Positions 41,019-51,980 are shown, counted from the stretch's first letter. The stretch: 64,000 bases of DNA from Trichomonas vaginalis G3 (GCF_026262505.1 NC_067206.1:29775896-29839895); one strand, 5' to 3'. The notes: a model not told the origin generated them from the letters alone. Translations and numbers: made by a program.

Positions 41019-42074
41019 ATGATTAAACAACAGCAACCGCAGCAACTTAAGGCGCAAAGCACCCAGGTCCTTCAGACCATTACATACGCCCCATATGCAT
41101 ATAATTCAAAGACGGCAGAACAAACGCAAAGGTTGAAATATGGAGATTTGGAGATAGTATTGAAAAATGACCATTTCGAATTCGTTTGCAAAGGTGGTGC
41201 AATGATATCAAATATAAAAGAAATTTTATTTATGAATTCAAAAATTAAAGGAATAACGGATGATATAACATCAATTCCACCAGAAGAACAGAGATATTAC
41301 GCATTAAATGCATTTCCTAAAGTTTTGAAGATTGGAAGATTTAATTTAAATGAGGAATTCATAGAAGGTTTCCTAAACGACATAATGAAGAAAGCAGATA
41401 AGGAATATGTGGATAGTGAATTAGAGAAGAAGGCAAATTTGGTTTATGTTGATGAAAAAGATAATGAAATTAAAGAAAAGGTTGAATGGTATCATGAATG
41501 GACATTGGAGACTTTTAAAGTTAAAGCTGATACAGAATGGGTTTCAGGATGTTTAGACCTTAAAGCAGATAAAACTTATGTTGATGAAAATTATGCAAAG
41601 AAGTCGGAAGTAAATGATGTGATTACAAGCATGAAAAATGAAATACTTCAAACATTATATCCTGTTGGTTCTATTTATACGTCAATGAACTCAACAAATC
41701 CAGAAACAGTTTTAGGTTTTGGTACGTGGAAGCAGATTGTAGATAAATTCTTATACTGTGCTAGATATTCAAAGCAAACAGGAGGTTCGAAGAAAATTAA
41801 AGAAGCAAACCTTCCACCACACACTCATACAGGAACTACAAACTTTTCTGGCGACCATAGACACTCATTAAGAGACCACCCATTATACAACTCAGACTAT
41901 GAAGCTGGCAATGCCGTTTTATCTCCAGCTTATAACGATTCAACAAAAAAGACTTTTCGACAAACTGAACCGGGAGGAAATCATTCACACACTTTCACAA
42001 CAAATCCAACGCGCTTGGGTAAAGATTACATGCCACCATTTGTGACTGTATTTGCATGGTACCGCGTTCAATGA
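41019..42074 (+). CDS. Fibre-like protein with a phage collar/gp10-type C-terminus
   Basis: 351 residues, intact. The N-terminus (QQPQQLKAQSTQVLQTI) shares a segment with the protein at 46418-47185. Residues 45-120 form a mixed domain, and 121-210 carry repeated KAD--YVD units (KADKEYVD, KANLVYVDE, KADKTYVDE), a typical trimeric coiled-coil stalk. The C-terminus (213-351) is a phage-tail collar type: LYPVGSIYTSMNSTNPETVL, GFGTWKQI, His-rich ANLPPHTHTG, DHRHS and NHSHTFTTN, and the end PFVTVFAWYRVQ. In phages such domains form receptor-binding or collar trimers with metal-bound His. On a Maverick particle it would be a candidate host-attachment fibre. Confidence 0.82.
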   Translation: MIKQQQPQQLKAQSTQVLQTITYAPYAYNSKTAEQTQRLKYGDLEIVLKNDHFEFVCKGGAMISNIKEILFMNSKIKGITDDITSIPPEEQRYYALNAFPKVLKIGRFNLNEEFIEGFLNDIMKKADKEYVDSELEKKANLVYVDEKDNEIKEKVEWYHEWTLETFKVKADTEWVSGCLDLKADKTYVDENYAKKSEVNDVITSMKNEILQTLYPVGSIYTSMNSTNPETVLGFGTWKQIVDKFLYCARYSKQTGGSKKIKEANLPPHTHTGTTNFSGDHRHSLRDHPLYNSDYEAGNAVLSPAYNDSTKKTFRQTEPGGNHSHTFTTNPTRLGKDYMPPFVTVFAWYRVQ

Positions 42075-42183
42075 ACGCGCTTGAGCCCAGACCTTTGGGT
42101 CAAGGCTTACCGAATGAACTAAATATAGTTTATGTCTGTAATTAATTAGGTAATGAAGTAATGGATGAACTGCAGAAATATAT

Positions 42184-42457
42184 GTTTACGTTAATGTTTA
42201 CGTTAATGTTTTCAGTGTCACTGGGTCACCAGGTCACCAGGTTAATTAACTTCTCTGAAAAAATGAGACAACATGACATTTTGACAACAGTCCCGGAAAT
42301 TAATGTTTGCGTTAATGTTTGCGTTAATGTTTACGTTAATGTTTCGTAAATGTTTTCAGTGTCACCGGGTCACCGGGTCACCAGGTCACCAGGTTAATTA
42401 ACTTCTCTGAAAAAATGAGACAACATGACATTTTGACAACAGTCCCGGAAATTTGAT
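42184..42457. repeat. Two iteron-bearing repeats left of the helicase gene
   Basis: Two units (about 42184-42301 and 42303-42457) have the same order. Several GTTTACGTTAAT-type 12-mers are followed by TTTTCAGTGTCA, two to four 8-base GGTCACCA-like iterons, and then AGGTTAATTAACTTCTCTGA and a tail ending TGACATTTTGACAACAG. The units recur inverted on the right side of the primase-helicase gene at 44859-45062. They have no coding potential. Confidence 0.88.
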
Positions 42458-42514
42458 GCAGTCCAAAAATAAAGTTAGTTTTAAAATTATTTTTATTTTT
42501 TTATTCCTATATAA

Positions 42515-44822
42515 ATGACAGCAACAAACAACAACAGCAACTATATCGTTTCTGATGAAAAAGTTATTGATTCATTAGCTGAGGAATTAGTTGTGGCAGA
42601 AACTAAAACCCTCAACGAAAGAATTGGTGAAAACAAGATTGATTTACATAACTACCTCAAACATGATGGAGGAAGAGGAAGGAAAACTGGTATGGCTTTA
42701 TTAGTAAATAAAATTTCAAATTTAACGATTATAGATGTTGATATCAATAAATCGTACAATGATGAACTTAAAGAAACAGTTAGAAAAGATATTTTATCAA
42801 AACTTTCGGATAAAGATGTTATCGTTAAAACCGCTTCAGGAGGTCTTCACATTTATTGTAACATTAATTTCTTCTATTCAGTTTCGAACAGAATGATTAA
42901 ATGTTATTCCTGCAATGATTATGATATCGATATCATGACTTCTATGGATGATTCAAAGCGTTCATTAGTGGTTATGGCTGATTCAAGAGTTCGAAAGAAT
43001 GCAACAGAACCAATCAATACATACTCATTCATTCGCGGAAGTTATGACTCGACCATAACCAGAACAGTGAATGATATATTAAATGATTTGAATATTAAGG
43101 TAAGAGTTGAACAAAAGAATGAAGAAATAAAGACTATCATGAATGAAAACAAAGATGTAAACATTGACGATAAACTAGCTCAAAGCATAGTTGATGGCAT
43201 CAGTGATTTTGAAGTACATAATGACGGTGGAAACATGAATTTAGAAAAAGAAGTTACATTATTCACACTGTTTCAAGCAATTAATTCGTTACCTAATCAT
43301 TTAATTAATGAAGCATACGATAACGTTTATAACTTCTGCAATTTAACTGAAAATGCAAAAAGTAATTTTGAAAAAGCACGTAGTAGATATGCACATTTAA
43401 TGACTTCTCCATTTGTTTAGTGAAGATTCTAAAACTATATCAAAAGGAATATTATGATGAATACGTTTTACCTTTATTACGTAAGCCAAAAATAACATTT
43501 GATATAAAACTTGATGACTCGTTTTTGATAACAGATATTAGACGCAAGGCTGAAAATCATCAGTATAAAAACAGTTCTGAAGTAATTGAGGAATTTATCA
43601 CGTGTAATCCGTTTTGTAGATTGTGGAAACAAATATTTCATTCAAAAGGACTATAATATCCACGACAAAATGAATCAAATATCATTCGTTCTTCAATCAA
43701 ACATGAAAGAGTCACTCAAGATGATTAAATTATTTAAAGAAGAAGGTAAAACAATAACAGCATGGGATGTACTACTAAATCAATTGTCTTCATTAACCGT
43801 TAAGGGTGTTTGCTTTAAATCTGATTCTCCAGATGTTTTCTCAATGTTTCAAGGTTATAAATACAACGTTCTCGAAAAACCAGATTACTCAAAAATTGAG
43901 ATGTTTATGAATTTCATTAAAGAAGCCATTTGTGATAATAACGATGAAGTGTAAAATATCTACTCGGCTGGATTGCATCAATGATTCAACATCCTGGAAT
44001 CAAGAATGAAACAGCAATTATTTTGAAAGGACTTCAGGAAAGGTAAAAAGATTTACAGACATTATTTCTGAACTTCTCGCCGGTTATTCATGTAAAAACA
44101 TTACCGAAATAAATGAGCTAACGGGTAATTTCAATTCAGTAGTTGAGAATAAAATGTTTCTTGTACTTAATGAACTCAAGAATGTAGGTGAAGACAGACT
44201 CGCAAACTTCAACGCTTTGAAATCAATTATTACGGATAATGAGATTAGAATTAATGAAAAGAATCAACCCAGAAGAACTGCCCAGAACGTTGCTAATTTC
44301 ATTTTCGTAACTAATAACGTCTACCCTGTCAAAATTGAAGTTGGAGACAGAAGATACGTAGTTTTAAGGGTTAATGGTAAATTTAAGGGTCAATTTGATT
44401 ACTTCAAGAATTTAATGGATTCATGCACAAAGGAATTTTATGATAATTTACTGACATATTTTATCAATTACGACCTTTCATCATTTAATGTACGAATCAT
44501 ACCGATGACTGAAGCCAAACAAGATTTAATTGAATTATCAACAAATCCTTTAGATGTATGGATAAATACACATTATGATGAATTGTGTGTAGGTATGACG
44601 TGTAAAAATGCTCTATTCTGCAAACCATCAGACATGAAAGACAAGAATTTCCAAATGAGCATTAAGGATAAATGTGAAAGGAAACAAAGAAAAATAGATG
44701 GTAAACAGACATGGTATTATGTTTTGAAAGAAGAAATGAAAGGATTATATAAACAGGTTGAACCAAATGATAATGATGATTCATTTACTGACGATGAAAT
44801 ACCTGTAAATGAAGCTTTATAA
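42515..44822 (+). pseudogene. Primase (AEP) - SF3 helicase, several frameshifts
   Basis: Frames at 42515-43420, 43420-43656, 43586-43954 and a last part 44000-44822 line up as one protein of about 760 residues. The N-terminal part has archaeo-eukaryotic primase motifs: LTIIDVDIN with D74 and D76, and KTASGGLHIYC with the His. The C-terminal part is an SF3/D5-type helicase, with LAGYSCKNITEINELTGNFN, then MFLVLNELKNVGED (Walker B-like) and a sensor region (NFIFVTNNVYPV). The Walker A region (near 44025-44045) is damaged: ILKGLQ is followed by a short deletion and shift. The gene therefore cannot make a working helicase. It would have supplied priming and unwinding for element replication. Confidence 0.72.
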
Positions 44823-44858
44823 AGTATGATTTGAATTTATTTTTGCTTTCCATCCTTG

Positions 44859-45062
44859 CTGTGTTGTCAAAATGTCATGTTGTCTCATTTTTTCAGAGAA
44901 GTTAATTAACCTGGTGACCTGGTGACCTGGTGACACCTTCAGTTATTCAAAAATAATTCATAAATGCCTTCCTCATTAATCCTACTGTGTTGTCAAAATG
45001 TCATGTTGTCTCATTTTTTCAGAGAAGTTAATTAACCTGGTGACACCTTCAGTTATTCAAAA
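44859..45062. repeat. Two iteron-bearing repeats right of the helicase gene, inverted
   Basis: Units at about 44859-44950 and 44993-45062 are the reverse of those at 42184-42457: GTTGTCAAAATGTCATGTTG, then TTTTTTCAGAGAAGTTAATT, then GGTGACCT iterons (three in the first unit, one in the second), then CACCTTCAGTTATTCAAAA. The GTTTACG 12-mers are absent here. Together the four units frame the primase-helicase gene. Confidence 0.88.
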
Positions 45063-45151
45063 ATAAATTTTCTTATCATTCAAATTAACTAAAGATGAAC
45101 TTAATAAAATAACGATAAAATAACTGATAACAAAATTTTATTTTTATATAA

Positions 45152-45295
45152 ATGAATACCCCACAAGCTCAAAATTTACCACGAATCATAACAAGGGAGG
45201 AAATGATAAAAAAGATGCAAGAACTAATTAAAAACAACAAACCACGAAAACCGAGAAGATGCGGTTATGCAGTAATGATGGAAAGAAGAACCTAG
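45152..45295 (+). CDS. Small basic protein (47 residues)
   Basis: It starts MNTPQAQNLPRIITREEMIK and ends with a very basic region (KPRKPRRCGYAVMMERR). It is preceded by the element promoter motif (TTTTATTTTTATATAA). The size and charge suit a small nucleic-acid-binding or virion-core peptide. It may also be a truncated remnant. Confidence 0.4.
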   Translation: MNTPQAQNLPRIITREEMIKKMQELIKNNKPRKPRRCGYAVMMERRT

Positions 45296-45382
45296 AAGGG
45301 TTCGGGAAGAGGAATAAAAATTAAATTTGGATTGAGTTTAAAAATTCATCTTTATTAAATTCATCTCTTCCAATCAATTTAT

Positions 45383-45591
45383 TTATTCTATTAAATTCTT
45401 TTTTTTTGCTTCACTCAGTTTAAGGATTGAACGGTAAGTTTCTAATTTTTCGATTATTTCTTTCCTCTCTTTATCGTTTTCAGCCCCACCGCATTGCGGC
45501 TTCTTTTGTAATAGCATATTTTTGATTTAATTCTGTTTAGTTTCTTTTTATATTCATCGTCTGGACTCTCGGCTGCTTCGTTGTCACTCAT
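45383..45591 (-). pseudogene. Small charged protein, frameshifted
   Basis: The start at 45591 reads MSDNEAAESPDDEYKKKLNR. After about 22 codons the frame shifts (near 45525) and the next frame continues as a charged helix (DKERKEIIEKLETYRSILKL). The promoter context (TTTTTTTATTTCGTAAGAA before ATG) is like the others. Unknown function, low confidence. Confidence 0.35.
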
Positions 45592-45629
45592 TTCTTACGA
45601 AATAAAAAAAATTAAATATTATTAAATAT

Positions 45630-46400
45630 AATGGAGTAATAAAATAAATCGGAATTTCTATTAATTTATTGTTAACCTCAACTAATGCATTGCCGTTTAT
45701 ATATCTAACAAATTCAGCTATTGTGTTCAAATCTTCGTCTTTCTTTTTGTCATTGATTTATCAGTTTTTCCATAATCGAGATGAATCAAAACTTTATCCC
45801 CTTGTTTTAAAATTCATGAGCCCGAATTAATTTGTTCACGTTAACATCATTCAACCTTTCCATTTGCTTTCTAATATATTCCCATTCTTTTGAAATATCA
45901 TTTTTCATTTCCACTGGTTTCATGTTTATAGTTCTATGCCATGTATTATTGTAATAATATACTAACTGCTGTATGATGGAGTCATGATTTCCATCCCAGT
46001 ATATCTGACCGTTAACCCCTAACGCATCTCTAAGAGTGCTCATACCACATCAACTATTTTATTTATGAAACGTATATGGAGAGGATGAAAAGTAAAAATT
46101 AATTTGTGGGAAATAATGAGCCATAGCTGCCTGAAATCCTTTATCACCATCACCCCTTATATTATCTACTCTTTCATGATCTAGTAAGTATTGTATAGCT
46201 CTTCTTGTTTCCTGTTCTGTTTTCCCTTTCACCGGAATGCAATATAAATATCTGGTGTTAATGTTAATGGCAAATAAATAAGTAACGTTTCCTTTTGAAT
46301 ATTCTAAATGATCGATTTCGTATGAATATGGATATGGAGCAAATGAAGGGCGACTAAATTTTTCCTTTAACGTTGAATTTTCGGGTCAGTTGTTTATTTA
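45630..46400 (-). pseudogene. Maverick integrase (rve type), truncated and frameshifted
   Basis: In gene order the minus-strand frames show the core with YEIDHLEYSKGN (first Asp), then NIRGDGDKGFQAAM (second Asp), then KIVDVVMSTLRDALG, where the third acidic residue would lie. The intact frame 45807-46043 ends with YYNNTWHRTINMKPVEM, typical of the end of rve cores. A C-terminal SH3-like part (KVLIHLDYGKTDKS, VRYINGNALVEVNN) follows across another shift. Shifts occur near 46060, 46030 and 45750. The N-terminal zinc-binding part is missing at 46400. Integrase inserts the element DNA and makes the 6-bp TSD. This copy is not functional. Confidence 0.75.
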
Positions 46401-46417
46401 ATATTTTGAAATCCTTT

Positions 46418-47185
46418 TTAAAATCTTTTTGCTTCTTTAATGTTTGAAATGGGATATAATAAAGTGAATGATGAAGGATTAACTGAAGGAGGAGGTACTA
46501 CTGTTGGAGGTTTTGGTATTGCAAGTGATTTAATTTTATCTGCTTTGATTTTGGATGATGAAGTTTTGGATTTCATTCCTCCTTTCATTAATTCTGGATG
46601 TATTCTATTCATTTGTTTTAAATATGCTGTATATAAAGGTTTGATATACTGTCCCGCTTCGAGTTTATGTTGAAGGATGAATTCCAAAAGTTGATCTTCA
46701 TTTAAAAGTCGGGCTGAATATGGTTTAACTAATGAATCATAAATTAAAGCTTGTGCATCATTTATGGTCTGAAGGACCTGGGCGTTTTGCACCTTTAGCT
46801 GTTGAACATTTGCTACTTTCTCTTTTGGTGTTGTTTTCGGCTTTTTCTTCTTTGGCTTTTGCGGCTCAGGATTATATAATTTATATAATTCATCAATATC
46901 TTCTTCTGTTAATACTTTATTTTTGAAATCTTTCAATTGTTTAAGTTGTGATTTAGTTTTTCCCTTTGTATATTCATTATTTTTAATTTTGTCTTTAATT
47001 TTAGAAATTATTTTATCATGATATTTCAAAATTTCATTTTTATAATACTGATAATAATAATCCATATCATCACCCGTTATATTGTTATTATGTTTTTGGA
47101 GATATGCTTTTAAATCGTAATAATCAAGAAAATTTTGATTAAATACTAAATCATCAATTAAAATTTCTAAATCTACATTATCCAT
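46418..47185 (-). CDS. Unknown Maverick protein sharing a segment with the fibre
   Basis: 255 residues, intact. The N-terminal third is acidic and helical (DNVDLEILIDDLVFNQNF). A Lys/Pro linker is followed by VQQLKVQNAQVLQTINDAQA, clearly related to the fibre's first 20 residues, then YDSLVKPYSARLLNEDQLLE, IKPLYTAYLKQMNRIHP and a Lys/Ser/Pro tail. The shared segment suggests both proteins dock to the same partner in the particle or share a cleaved leader. No enzyme motif is seen. Confidence 0.55.
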   Translation of the reverse strand: MDNVDLEILIDDLVFNQNFLDYYDLKAYLQKHNNNITGDDMDYYYQYYKNEILKYHDKIISKIKDKIKNNEYTKGKTKSQLKQLKDFKNKVLTEEDIDELYKLYNPEPQKPKKKKPKTTPKEKVANVQQLKVQNAQVLQTINDAQALIYDSLVKPYSARLLNEDQLLEFILQHKLEAGQYIKPLYTAYLKQMNRIHPELMKGGMKSKTSSSKIKADKIKSLAIPKPPTVVPPPSVNPSSFTLLYPISNIKEAKRF

Positions 47186-47214
47186 TTATATAAAAATAAA
47201 ATAAAATGTTTTAA

Positions 47215-47300
47215 GGGTGCCCACCTCTTTGAATCATAGTATCAAAACCATTATTTACATATTGAATCACATCATTAACGGTTCCTTTTGTCTCTTCTGT
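47215..47300 (-). pseudogene. Remnant of a small Maverick ORF
   Basis: The minus strand encodes about 28 residues without a stop (VNDVIQYVNNGFDTMIQRGG) but has no ATG. It lies between the unknown gene 46418-47185 and the polymerase end. It could be the end of a small deleted gene. Confidence 0.3.
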
Positions 47301-47352
47301 GGTATTTTATTAAAAATAAAAATTTTAAATTCATGACTCAACCCCTACATTT

Positions 47353-50300
47353 TTAAATTGTATTAAAAAATGGCATACAACATCCATTTTCACAACATAC
47401 AGCCTTAGTGTGTGCTCCTGTTAATGCAGTCTTACCGATTGTTAAGCGAGTCATTGACCCGTTTTTAAGTTGTAAATTAATATTCTGACCATCAAATATC
47501 ACTTTATCATTTATTATATCCAAATAATTTTAGGTGTTAATTGTTTATTTTGTCGTAAACTAACACCTTTCATTTTTTGTGCAATCTTTTTAAAATCACT
47601 TCCATCAATTGAACCGTTGAATGATGTATAACACTTGGGGCATAAAGCAACCATGTTATCACCTTGTTTCTCAATTGCTAAACCCAATAACTTCTTCTCA
47701 TGTGCTTTTTCTTCAGCTTTATTCTTTAATTTAGGTTTTAAATTTCTCATCAAAACAGAAGAAATCAAATGGTGCGAATTTGAAAATGTTTTTATCATAA
47801 AATTGTTTATCGGTAACAATTGCTTGAAATGCTTGAGTGTTAGGAAGATTTGGATCGCCAGCGATTGCCAATAAGATGAATCAGTATCACCTTCAATGAA
47901 ATGAAAACGATTAACATTCATGCATTTATACATAAAATCATAAATGAAAACCAAATACCAGTATTTAGCATTATCTAAAGTGAAGAATGCCTCTTGTAAA
48001 CATGTATCACATCTATAAAATCTATCTTTAAGCATCACTTGATATGTATCTTCACCTATTTCTCTTATGTTTTTAAACTTATTTGACATACATGCAACGC
48101 ATGCCTTCTGTGCATTCATTATTTTAGTCTTTGCGTAATTTTGTGTATTCATTGCATCGTAACCATATGATCCATTAAGCGAAATCTTGCAAAATAAACT
48201 TTTTCCTTTATTTCCTGCTAATTCAGCCTTTTGTCTTTCGTTCATAAATTTGTTCGCAAATTCATTAAAACAAGTGTTTTAGTAAATGTTAAAATTGATT
48301 GAATATCATCGATGATAAAATGAAATCTGTCTATTAGATACCAAAGATAATAAGAAGAAAATGGTTGATATTGGTTGTGTGTTGATGCTAACTGAGTTAA
48401 TTTCCTCTGTTTCTGGTCAACTGGTAGATTGTTTGATTTCATGTAATTATACATAAAACTGCCAATTGTTTTTTCATCTGTGATAATATCTAAGTTTCTT
48501 ATTATCGGTAAAAAGTTTATGTAATCATTAATGTATTTTTCATCAATGTGACCCTTTACTTCAGCCACGAATAAAGTATTTTTCTTTCTAATAATTCCCA
48601 GTGCTTTTGCTTTCTTTGTTGCTGTATCACAAATGATAACACCATTCAATCTTCCCGGCATATACATTTTATGGTCAGTATATTGAATGAAATCATGAGG
48701 ATTAGATGAAAATGATGAAGGATATAATGAATTAAAATCAACACCAACGAAATGAGTCATAATGTTGGTGGTGTCCTCATTTGATACAGTTTTAGTTTCT
48801 GGATTATATGCAAGTTTATTAATGCGCGTGATTCCTTTAAGATTTACTCTATGTTGAACATTTGATAAACCACCAGTAATTCCATTACGGAGAATGTGAT
48901 AAGCTTCAACTGAATCTAAAGTCATTGGTAAATTATTTTTTAATGCATAATTTCTTAAATTGATTCTTAAACGTTGAACATCTTCATCTTTATTTGATTT
49001 TATGACATTGCAATAACAACACATTAACTGACAATTTTCTTTGGTATGTGGTTTTTCATTATCGATTCTATCCAATGTTGGTTTATTTGCATATGTAAAC
49101 GCTTTACCACACATTTTGCATTTAGATGAAAGGATTAAATCGTGATAGTATTGAAAATCATCCATTGAAACATTATTTTTAGTATCCCTTTCTGCTTTTT
49201 CATCTTGTTTCTTATATGATTCAATTTTATATTTCCAATACTTTTTCGTTAATTCAAAACTTGATTCTATCTCTTCCTCAGGATATTTTTCATTAGGATT
49301 AAAGTCTTTATATGCTAAAGCGTAACGAATCATTGAAGCATTCGATGATAAAGAAAGATTATGAAGCGTGTCAATTTTATAAACAAATGTTTCTTCAATA
49401 ATTTTATCGATTGGGTCAATCATAATTTCAACATCTTTATTGCAATAATGAATAAAATATTCTAATCTATTCTTAAAGTTTTTAGCATCATTGAGATATA
49501 TTTGATAATCACTATCTGATATAGTTTCTTGAGTTAATGCTGAATAAAATGAATCTTTCGTGAATGGTTCCACTTTATATAATTCTTCTTCGTAATTTTC
49601 CCACGTGATGAATTGATAAGGGAAAAAGGATTTAACACGTGATTTATTGTTTCCGAAATCTTGAGTGAATTGGTCTAATGTCCCACCCGCTATATAATTT
49701 CTGATGTCAATAAATCTCAATTCATATGGAACGTTTGTTTTCTTTACAATGATTTGCTTAAATTGTGAAGATGAACCCAGCATTGATTTTATTTTCCATT
49801 TTGCAGTATTTAAATCACGAAGAATTAAATTTAAATCAAACTTTCCCGAATTAAAACCTATGATATTCACTTTATTGAATTCCTCATCTAGAAGTTCTTT
49901 AAATGCTTCCTTCTGTTTTTCATTTAATGTATGAGACAAAGTCCCCACCGTTTGCGGCTTCAATAATTCTTCATATTGTTCAATATTTGATTTAGCAACT
50001 AATGAACAGGTTGAAAATAAAAACTCAATCCAATCAGAAATAAAAGAATCACTCGAAGTTAAGCAAAAATTCCTCGTATACGTTTTATCATTTAATTTAA
50101 CCGTTGATGATACCATGAATGGTTTTAAGTAAGCATTCAAAGTTGCACACTCAGAAAGTTGTAATTCTTCTTTAGTCTCTAATGTTTCAAAGTCAAAGGT
50201 AATATAATATCTTGTCGGTTTATAATATTTCTGCAAATTGTGAGCTAATAACCACTGATATATCTTCTGTTTCGTAATATGTGGTGTATATGGTTGCTGG

Positions 50301-50827
50301 GTCTTTTGCAACTGAACGTCTTGAATTAATCTTCCATTATTTTCTTTACATTTCTCACAATGCTTTAAAAATCTTCTTTGGTTTTTCCTTTCTGGATCAT
50401 CGCGGATAGAATAAACTTCTTCTTTACAATATGGACAAACTTTATAGCCGGTGAGTGCTTCTACGTCTGTTATTCTGTCAGCGTGAAGTTTTCCACATGG
50501 ACTCTGTGTTAATAAAATATTTACTGTTTCAAATTCTGGATCTATCATTATTGATTCCACTAATGGAAAGTCTACCTTATTTATGTCCACGTCTTCTGGT
50601 TGAGGATCACAATAATAGAAATCAATATTAACATTTAACATTCTCGCTAATCTCTCACTTTCTGATGAAATGTCAAACCCTTCATATGCATCTATTGCTT
50701 CATTTAAATAGCTTCTACGAGTTTTAGGATTAACACCATCAGGAATGTTATAGAAGTGTTTAAATAACCTTCTACCTTCTGCTCTAATTTGATTATCATT
50801 CATTTTAGCTGTTCCGTTTTTGTTCAT
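47353..50827 (-). pseudogene. polB: Family B DNA polymerase with HNH-like insert, frameshifted
   Basis: The main frame is 48242-50827 (861 residues, start MNKNGTAKMN), followed by 47514-48245 and a last frame ending at 47353, for about 1,150 residues. Order: an N-terminal region with zinc-type pairs (CPYC, then HCEKC), Exo I YYITFDFETLE (D212, E214), Exo II IIGFNSGKFD, Exo III YCNKDV, an HNH-like insert (570-612), and motif A FVGVDFNSLYPSSF (D697). Motif B ISLNGSYGYD and motif C EGDTDSSYW lie in the next frame. The TIRs and gene content imply protein priming. Shifts lie near 48255, twice between 47700 and 47880, and near 47520. All active-site residues are still readable across frames. Confidence 0.85.
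48983..49140 (-). other. HNH/zinc-finger-like insert inside the polymerase
   Basis: Residues 565-615 of the polymerase read CKMCGKAF, then PTLDRIDNEKPH, then KENCQLMCCYCNVIKSNKD. Paired CxxC knuckles flanking DRID...H and N-C-Q-L...CN are the hallmark of HNH endonucleases. The insert lies between Exo III and motif A, where protein-primed polymerases carry TPR1. The frame is intact in this part. Confidence 0.75.
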
Positions 50828-50878
50828 TTATGTAAGAATAAAAAAAAATTAAAAATAAATAAAAATAAAGTTTATTTT

Positions 50879-51980
50879 TTAAAGCCCATAAAATGAATTA
50901 AGAACACATAAATTTTTATCATCTGCGACGTGACGAATACATTTTAATTTACTCAAGAATGCGTACCCTGATACATTAAATCTAATTCCTGTCTTATTTA
51001 ATTTCACAACTTTGAAAAGGAATGTATGAATAGCTATAAAATGATGAGAAGATGTTTTATGGGTTGCTTCCATTTTTTCTGAAATAAATGAATAAATATA
51101 ATGTTTATAAGTTTTCATATCTTTTATGTTCTTAATAACGAATGGTATAGACCTTTCAACTTCATCTTCCTTCGGTGCTGTTCTTTCATATGAAACATTA
51201 TTAGTATCTTCAATAATGAAACCACAATCACACAAAATTTTATAGGTTCCAATGGTTTCTTTTGATATTTTATCTAATAAATCAAAAACTTTATCAACAC
51301 CCGTGCATTTATTTAAATAATAATTTGTGTAAATATCATGATCTTCTTTCTTAATCGTATTAGTTGCATATGTCACGTTTTTAAGAGCTTTTTTGAATTT
51401 TTTGGAATCTAAAGGTGGTGAAAGTAGGATACAGGGGTATTCTTCATTATCAATAAATTGTAACTTATGTTTACGAATAAATTTAGTACCTTCTTCTGAA
51501 AGTGTTTCGTCTATTTCACCATCTAATAAATTTTGTGTTGATTCTGAGACATAATTTTTATATCTTTCTTCATGAGATTTCTGTACTTCTGATTCTGAAG
51601 CTGGGATATTCATTAAACCCTCTACTTCATTTTCATATATTTTCAACTTCTCTTAATTCCTTAATTTTTTCATCTATTTCATCTCTTATTTTTTCCAGTC
51701 TTTCAATTTCATTGTATTCATCATCCTTAATCCGTTCTTCATAATATTCGGGGAAAACATCAGGTTCTTTAGGTTTTTCTTCTTCAGATGGGATATAAGA
51801 AATTTATAACATCATCTTTATTCATTTTTCCATCATAATCTAAATCATTTAATAACTCGGCAAATTTTGACAATTTCTTAAATAATATTTATCAACTTCA
51901 TAACCCACCTCCTCTAATATATCCTTTATTTCCTCGTTTGTGAATCCTAATTTTTTAACGTTGTTAGTTTTGACGCTCAT
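50879..51980 (-). pseudogene. Unknown Maverick protein with an EF-hand-like loop, frameshifted
   Basis: Start MSVKTNNVKKLGFTNEEIKD at 51980. The frames 51849-51980, then 51740-51870, then about 51645-51795, then 50879-51646 line up as one protein of about 365 residues with shifts near 51880, 51795 and 51640. Near residue 55 is DLDYDGKMNKDD, an EF-hand-like Ca-loop pattern. A charged coiled coil follows (EIERLEKIRDEIDEKI). The C-terminal 200 residues are alpha/beta with Cys-rich ILCDCGFIIED. No family recognised. It is the first minus-strand gene from the right TIR. Confidence 0.5.

Noticed and set aside
42161-42349. 62-codon ORF over the iteron repeats
   Set aside because: Made of repeated 12-mers and iterons; a by-product of the repeat.
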